Assembly (NCBI GenBank): GCA_963649145.1
Contig: CAVJGI010000075.1
Span: 1-10,032, forward strand
Direction: 5' to 3'
DNA length: 10,032 bases
Origin: SVKR01 sp963649145
Lineage (GTDB): Bacteria > Bacillota > Clostridia > Oscillospirales > Oscillospiraceae
Below, in pieces: positions 6,955-10,032 of the stretch. The position numbers were made by a program, and so were the translations under genes. Every line of letters begins with the position of its first letter. The stretch's first letter is position 1. The notes beneath the pieces are model-generated. The model saw only the letters and a program-made list of their open reading frames with translations. It was not told the DNA's origin and ran no database searches.

Positions 6955-7027
6955 CTTGGCAATTTCGCAAGCGAAGCCCTCTCAGTCAGCGCTTCGCGCT
7001 GCCAGCTCTCCCAGAGGGAGAGCCAAG
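6955..7027. repeat. Intergenic palindromic element with three hairpins and 6-bp terminal inverted repeats
   Basis: This is the main content of the 158-nt gap between the DUF1385 gene and prmC. Its ends are CTTGGC (6955-6960) and GCCAAG (7022-7027). Inside are three perfect hairpins on the plus strand: TTCGC-AA-GCGAA (6964-6975), AGCGC-TTC-GCGCT (about 6988-7000) and GCTCTCCC-AGA-GGGAGAGC (about 7005-7023). CCCTCT near the left end can also pair with AGAGGG. There is no open reading frame and no T-run after any hairpin, so it is not a canonical terminator. From memory, its layout resembles short REP/MITE-like intergenic elements of Oscillospiraceae genomes; copy number cannot be judged from one window. 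Confidence 0.65.
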
Positions 7028-7051
7028 GGGCGTGTGCTTCTCAATGGCTTT

Positions 7052-8041
7052 TTACCAAGCGTCGCTGCCTTTTTTCTCCGGAATGACCAGCTTCACGGAC
7101 TCGATGGCGCACTCGATCATGCCGTCGTCGGGTTCGCTGGTTGTGATGTGCTGGAGCTGTTTGCCGGGCCATGCGACGATGCGGGCGACGAGGTTTTCGT
7201 CGTGTCCGCCGACCCAGCGGTTGAGCTCATAGGTGATGCTCACGATGAAGGGCAGGATGATGAGCTTCGCCAGCACGCGCACGAGCGCCGCGGCGAGGTG
7301 CGGCAGCGCCGCGATGCCGGGGATGAGGGAGAGCACCCACGTCATAAACGACACGACGAAGATGCTGATGATCATAATAACGACGAGGAAGCTCGTGCCG
7401 CAGCGGGGGTGGAAGCGGCTCTGCCTGCGCACGTTCTCCACCGTCAGCTCCAGACCCTTTTCGTAGCAGAAGATGGTCTTATGCTCCGCGCCGTGGTAAG
7501 CGAACAGGCGCTTTACGTCGTCCAGCCGGGTACAGAGCCACATGTAGGCGAGGAAGATGACGATGCGGATGAGCCCCTCCAAGATGCAGCGCACGATGAG
7601 GTGGATATTCTCCGGCAGCAGCTCAAAAAGCAGCGAGGGCAGCAGCACGAAAAGCGCCACCGCGAGCAGCACGCCGAGCACGGCGGCGAAGCCGATGACC
7701 GCCTTCTCCGCCTTTTCGCTGCCGAAGCGCTTTTCGAGCCAGAGGTCGAATTTGCTGGGCTTCTCCTGCTCGTCTTCGGGCAGGAGCGAGGCGGAATAGG
7801 TCAGCGCGCGCATACCCTGCACCATCGAGTCGATGAACGTCGGAACGCCGCGCAGGAAGGGGATGCGCAGGATAGGATGGCGGTCGCGGCTGAGCTTCAG
7901 CTCATCCACCTTGGTCTGCATCGTCCCGTCCGCGAGGCGGCAGACGATCGCCTGCTTCTCCGGACCGCGCATGAGGATGCCCTCGATGAGCGCCTGTCCG
8001 CCGATGCTGGTCTTGAAGCCGGTTTGCTTGCTTTGTTTCAT
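7052..8041 (-). CDS. DUF1385 family polytopic membrane protein
   Basis: Conserved Firmicute membrane protein of unknown biochemical role. From the chosen start it has 329 residues. The N-terminal cytosolic-looking part contains GGQALIEGILMRGP (14-27), the family opening. Hydrophobic segments lie near 115-140, 150-172, 218-241 and 250-272. Between the two membrane pairs are the family motif HGAEHK (183-188) and HPRCGTSF (211-218), whose His, Glu and Cys could bind metal, though this is inference. I chose the ATG at 8041 rather than 8116 because the family normally starts just before GGQALIEG and because the longer form would overlap the kinase by 31 nt. AGGG lies about 9 nt upstream. It follows the kinase by 44 nt with no terminator, so it probably belongs to the two-component operon; genes of this family often sit near prmC/prfA. 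Confidence 0.88.
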   Translation of the reverse strand: MKQSKQTGFKTSIGGQALIEGILMRGPEKQAIVCRLADGTMQTKVDELKLSRDRHPILRIPFLRGVPTFIDSMVQGMRALTYSASLLPEDEQEKPSKFDLWLEKRFGSEKAEKAVIGFAAVLGVLLAVALFVLLPSLLFELLPENIHLIVRCILEGLIRIVIFLAYMWLCTRLDDVKRLFAYHGAEHKTIFCYEKGLELTVENVRRQSRFHPRCGTSFLVVIMIISIFVVSFMTWVLSLIPGIAALPHLAAALVRVLAKLIILPFIVSITYELNRWVGGHDENLVARIVAWPGKQLQHITTSEPDDGMIECAIESVKLVIPEKKGSDAW

Positions 8042-8085
8042 AGGCTTTACCCTGTGTCTCTTTTCTGAAAAATGTGTTATGCCGC

Positions 8086-9153
8086 CTACTTCGCGGGCAG
8101 GCGCACCGTGACGCACACGCCGCCGCCCTCCGCGTTTTCGACCGTGAGGGTCCCGCCGTGGCGCACGACAATCTCCTCGCAGACGGCAAGGCCGATGCCG
8201 CTCCCGCGCTCGCGTGAGGAGCCCTTGTAGAATTTTTCCTTGACGTGCGGCAGCTCGGAGTCCGGAATGCCCGGTCCGTGGTCCCGCACCCTGACGACGA
8301 CGTCCGCGCCGTCCGGCTTCACCGCAACGGCGACGGAGCCGCCGTTTTTTCCGTATTTCGCGGCGTTGTCGAGAATGTTCAGCAGCACCTGCTTGAGCCG
8401 CTCCGGGTCGCCCTGAATGAGCGGCACGGCGTCGCCGTCGCAGTCGAGCTCCAGCGCAACGTCCTCCTGCTGCAAAAGACTGCGGTAAGTCAGAACGGCG
8501 TCCTCCACCTCCGCGGCGAGGTCCACCGTCTCCATATTCAGCGTAAAGCGCCCGTCCTGAATGCGGGTGAACTCCAGCAGCTCGCTCACCATCTTCGTGA
8601 GGCGGCTCGCCTCCTTGGAGATGATGACGATCCCGCGGCGGGAGTCGCCCTGAATGGCGTCGTCAAAGCTGAGCGCCTCCGCCCAGCCGGTGATGGCGGT
8701 CAGCGGCGTGCGCAGCTCGTGGGACACGGAGGAGATGAACTCCGCCTGCATCTTTTCGCTGCGCGCGAGGGCGGCGCTCATCTCGTTGATGCTGTCGGTC
8801 AGGTCGCCGAACTCGTCGTCGCGGAGCTTCTCCGCGCGCAGACCGAGCCGCCCGGCGGCGATGTCGCCCGTCTGCTCGCGCAGACCGCGGAGCGAATCGC
8901 CGATCCCGCGGAGGAAGCGGTCCCCCAGCAGCCAGAGCGCCATGCCCGCGGCAACGCCGACGGCGGCGGCAAAGGCGATCGTCTCGCCCACGCGCTCGCG
9001 CAGGACGAGCAGGGCGAACAGGATGAAAAACACGACCACGGCGGCGATGACGCCGATGATCGGCCAGAAGCAGCTGCGGAACCAGCGGCGGCGCACATCC
9101 TCCCGCCCCGCCGGGCGGAACAGGCGGCGGAAAAAGCCCTTTATGCGTTCCAT
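8086..9153 (-). CDS. Membrane sensor histidine kinase with HAMP domain
   Basis: Sensor of a two-component system; it autophosphorylates on histidine and passes the phosphate to the regulator encoded just upstream. The 355-residue protein has two predicted membrane helices, about 29-51 and 57-77, joined by only about five residues, so there is essentially no extracellular sensor domain. A HAMP-like linker (78-130) leads to the H-box SVSHELRTPLTAI with His145. The ATPase domain shows the N-box NILDNAAKYG (Asn263), the G1 box DHGPGIP (291-297), the F-box KEKFYKG and the G2 box GSGIGLA (317-323). All catalytic motifs are intact. Its start overlaps the regulator gene by 13 nt, the usual sign of coupled translation. 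The signal is unknown; the architecture suggests sensing within or at the membrane, or through a partner protein. Confidence 0.93.
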   Translation of the reverse strand: MERIKGFFRRLFRPAGREDVRRRWFRSCFWPIIGVIAAVVVFFILFALLVLRERVGETIAFAAAVGVAAGMALWLLGDRFLRGIGDSLRGLREQTGDIAAGRLGLRAEKLRDDEFGDLTDSINEMSAALARSEKMQAEFISSVSHELRTPLTAITGWAEALSFDDAIQGDSRRGIVIISKEASRLTKMVSELLEFTRIQDGRFTLNMETVDLAAEVEDAVLTYRSLLQQEDVALELDCDGDAVPLIQGDPERLKQVLLNILDNAAKYGKNGGSVAVAVKPDGADVVVRVRDHGPGIPDSELPHVKEKFYKGSSRERGSGIGLAVCEEIVVRHGGTLTVENAEGGGVCVTVRLPAK

Positions 9154-9830
9154 TGATAGCCGTACCCCCAGACCGTGCTGAGATAGACCGGCAGCGTCGG
9201 GTCCTCCTCCAGCTTCACGCGCAGGCGGCGGATGTTGACGTCCACGACCTTGACGTCCGCGGCGTCGTCCTTGCCCCAGACCTGCGTGAGGATCTCCTCA
9301 CGGGAAAGCGGCTTGCCGGGGTTCGCCATAAAAAGCCGCACGAGGGAATACTCCACCTGCGTCAGGCGCACGCGCACGCCGTTTTTCTCCAGCACGCGGG
9401 TGCGGAGATTGAGCGCAAAGGGTCCCTGCGTCAGCGTCTCCGCGCCGGGGGCGTCCTCCGCCTCACCGGTGCGTCGGTAAAGCGCGTCGATGCGCGCGGT
9501 GAGCTCCGCGGTGGAAAACGGCTTCGTAACATAGTCGTCCGCGCCGCTCATAAGCCCGGTGATCTTGTCCATTTCCTGACTTTTCGCCGAGAGCATGATG
9601 ATCCCGATGCGGCTGTCCCCCGCGCGGATGCGGCGGCAGACCTCGAAGCCGTCGATGTCGGGGAGCATCACGTCCAGCAGCGCCACGCGGATCTCCGGGT
9701 CGGCGCGCAGGCGCTCCAGCGCCTCCGCCCCCGTCTCCGCCTCCACGGGCTCAAAGCCCGCGCGCCGCAGGTTGATGACGACAAAGCTGCGGATGCTGCT
9801 CTCGTCCTCCAGAACCAGAATTTTTTTCAT
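9141..9830 (-). CDS. OmpR/PhoB-family response regulator
   Basis: DNA-binding response regulator of the same two-component system. The 229-residue product has a receiver domain at 1-120 with the acidic pair Glu8-Asp9, the phosphoacceptor Asp53 (LLDVMLPD), Ser81 in the switch position usually held by Thr or Ser, and Lys103 (VTKPFS). A winged-helix output domain (about 133-229) contains RLTQVEYSLVRLFMANPGKPLSREEIL and ends in the typical STVWGYGYQW. I chose the ATG at 9830, which gives the family's MKKILVLEDE opening. The ATG at 9842 would add four residues and lies directly against the GGGGAG sequence, leaving no spacing. The start is therefore not fully certain. Target genes are unknown, but an inverted repeat overlaps its own promoter region, so autoregulation is possible. 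Confidence 0.93.
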   Translation of the reverse strand: MKKILVLEDESSIRSFVVINLRRAGFEPVEAETGAEALERLRADPEIRVALLDVMLPDIDGFEVCRRIRAGDSRIGIIMLSAKSQEMDKITGLMSGADDYVTKPFSTAELTARIDALYRRTGEAEDAPGAETLTQGPFALNLRTRVLEKNGVRVRLTQVEYSLVRLFMANPGKPLSREEILTQVWGKDDAADVKVVDVNIRRLRVKLEEDPTLPVYLSTVWGYGYQWNA

Positions 9831-9871
9831 AGCTCCACCCATCTCCCCTCATGGCACAATACAACGCATAC

Positions 9872-9901
9872 ATTCTACCATGCTTTTTCCGAAAATGGTA
9901 G
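9872..9901 (-). promoter_or_regulatory. Candidate extended -10 promoter inside a perfect inverted repeat
   Basis: On the minus strand TGGTAGAAT (9880-9872) fits an extended -10 element (TGnTATAAT with one mismatch). No good -35 hexamer is found; the expected position reads ACCATT. The arms CTACCAT (9901-9895) and ATGGTAG (9881-9875) form a perfect 7-bp inverted repeat with a 13-nt spacer. One arm covers the -35 position and the other the -10. The arm centres are 20 bp apart, about two helical turns, as expected for a dimeric repressor or regulator. Transcription would start near 9865, leaving a leader of about 35 nt before the response regulator. The promoter call rests on sequence similarity only. 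Confidence 0.5.
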
Positions 9902-9902
9902 G

Positions 9903-10032
9903 AGAAATTTCCCCCACGCGCACCGGCAAATGTAAATTTGCTCCGCAGCGCATTTTGAGAAACTGTCAGGAACATATAGTGGCGTGCAGAAAGCCACGAA
10001 TCCCCTGATACTGCTGGATTTATTAAGATGTT
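9903..10032. other. Non-coding region upstream of the two-component operon
   Basis: No credible gene is seen in these 130 nt. The region holds a 6-bp inverted repeat GCAAAT-GTAA-ATTTGC (9926-9941) and a nested imperfect structure further out, where TCAGG and CCTGA enclose GTGGC and GCCAC (about 9966-10010). The inverted repeat could be an operator and the nested structure the 3' flank of a gene outside the window, but neither is established. The base composition is clearly more AT-rich than the coding regions. Confidence 0.5.

Noticed and set aside
6956..8068. 370-codon plus-strand open frame opposite the DUF1385 gene
   Set aside because: It is antisense to a conserved membrane protein, its His/Asp/Glu-rich composition comes from reverse-reading hydrophobic and acidic codons, and it begins inside the palindromic repeat.
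8042..8116. Upstream in-frame start that would extend the DUF1385 protein by 25 residues
   Set aside because: It would overlap the kinase end by 31 nt, and the added residues do not resemble the family, which starts close to GGQALIEG.
1..10032. Search for mobile elements, CRISPR arrays, defence islands, tRNA or rRNA genes
   Set aside because: No transposase, integrase, regularly spaced direct repeats, cloverleaf or ribosomal RNA signature was recognised. The genes are conserved housekeeping functions plus a two-component system.

Overview
The window reads as an ordinary chromosomal housekeeping segment of a GC-rich Firmicute. Low-level features point to the Clostridia, probably an Oscillospiraceae/Ruminococcaceae-type gut bacterium: a T-box riboswitch, Gram-positive AGGAGG-type ribosome sites, a short CysE, a DUF1385 gene next to prmC, and an intergenic palindromic repeat of a style I associate with that group. 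The taxonomic call is inference. All nine protein genes lie on the minus strand, so transcription runs from high to low coordinates. The many long plus-strand reading frames are GC-driven shadows.

In transcription order: (1) 10032-9843 is a non-coding region with a candidate extended -10 promoter inside a perfect 7-bp inverted repeat. (2) 9830-7052 holds an OmpR-type response regulator, its sensor kinase (13-nt overlap) and a DUF1385 polytopic membrane protein. (3) 7051-6894 is a gap with a roughly 73-bp three-hairpin palindromic element. (4) 6893-2577 is a tight cluster, prmC-recA-recX-rimO-pgsA, with gaps of 34, 8, 13 and 7 nt. It covers release-factor methylation, recombination and its modulator, ribosomal protein S12 modification and phosphatidylglycerol synthesis. 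(5) 2554-2226 holds a strong sigma-A-like promoter and a complete T-box leader with a cysteine (UGC) specifier, antiterminator and intrinsic terminator. (6) 2225-126 is cysE-cysS, joining the first step of cysteine synthesis to cysteinyl-tRNA charging. (7) 125-1 is palindrome-rich 3' flanking DNA.

The clearest regulatory logic is the cysE-cysS unit. Uncharged tRNA-Cys should stabilise the antiterminator, giving more O-acetylserine (hence cysteine) and more CysS. The two-component operon probably has its own promoter and perhaps autoregulation. The recA arrangement is somewhat unusual: there is no cinA neighbour and no recognisable LexA box directly upstream. I found no mobile element genes, CRISPR array, defence system, tRNA or rRNA, and nothing that supports a wholly new system. 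The best leads are regulatory and intergenic.
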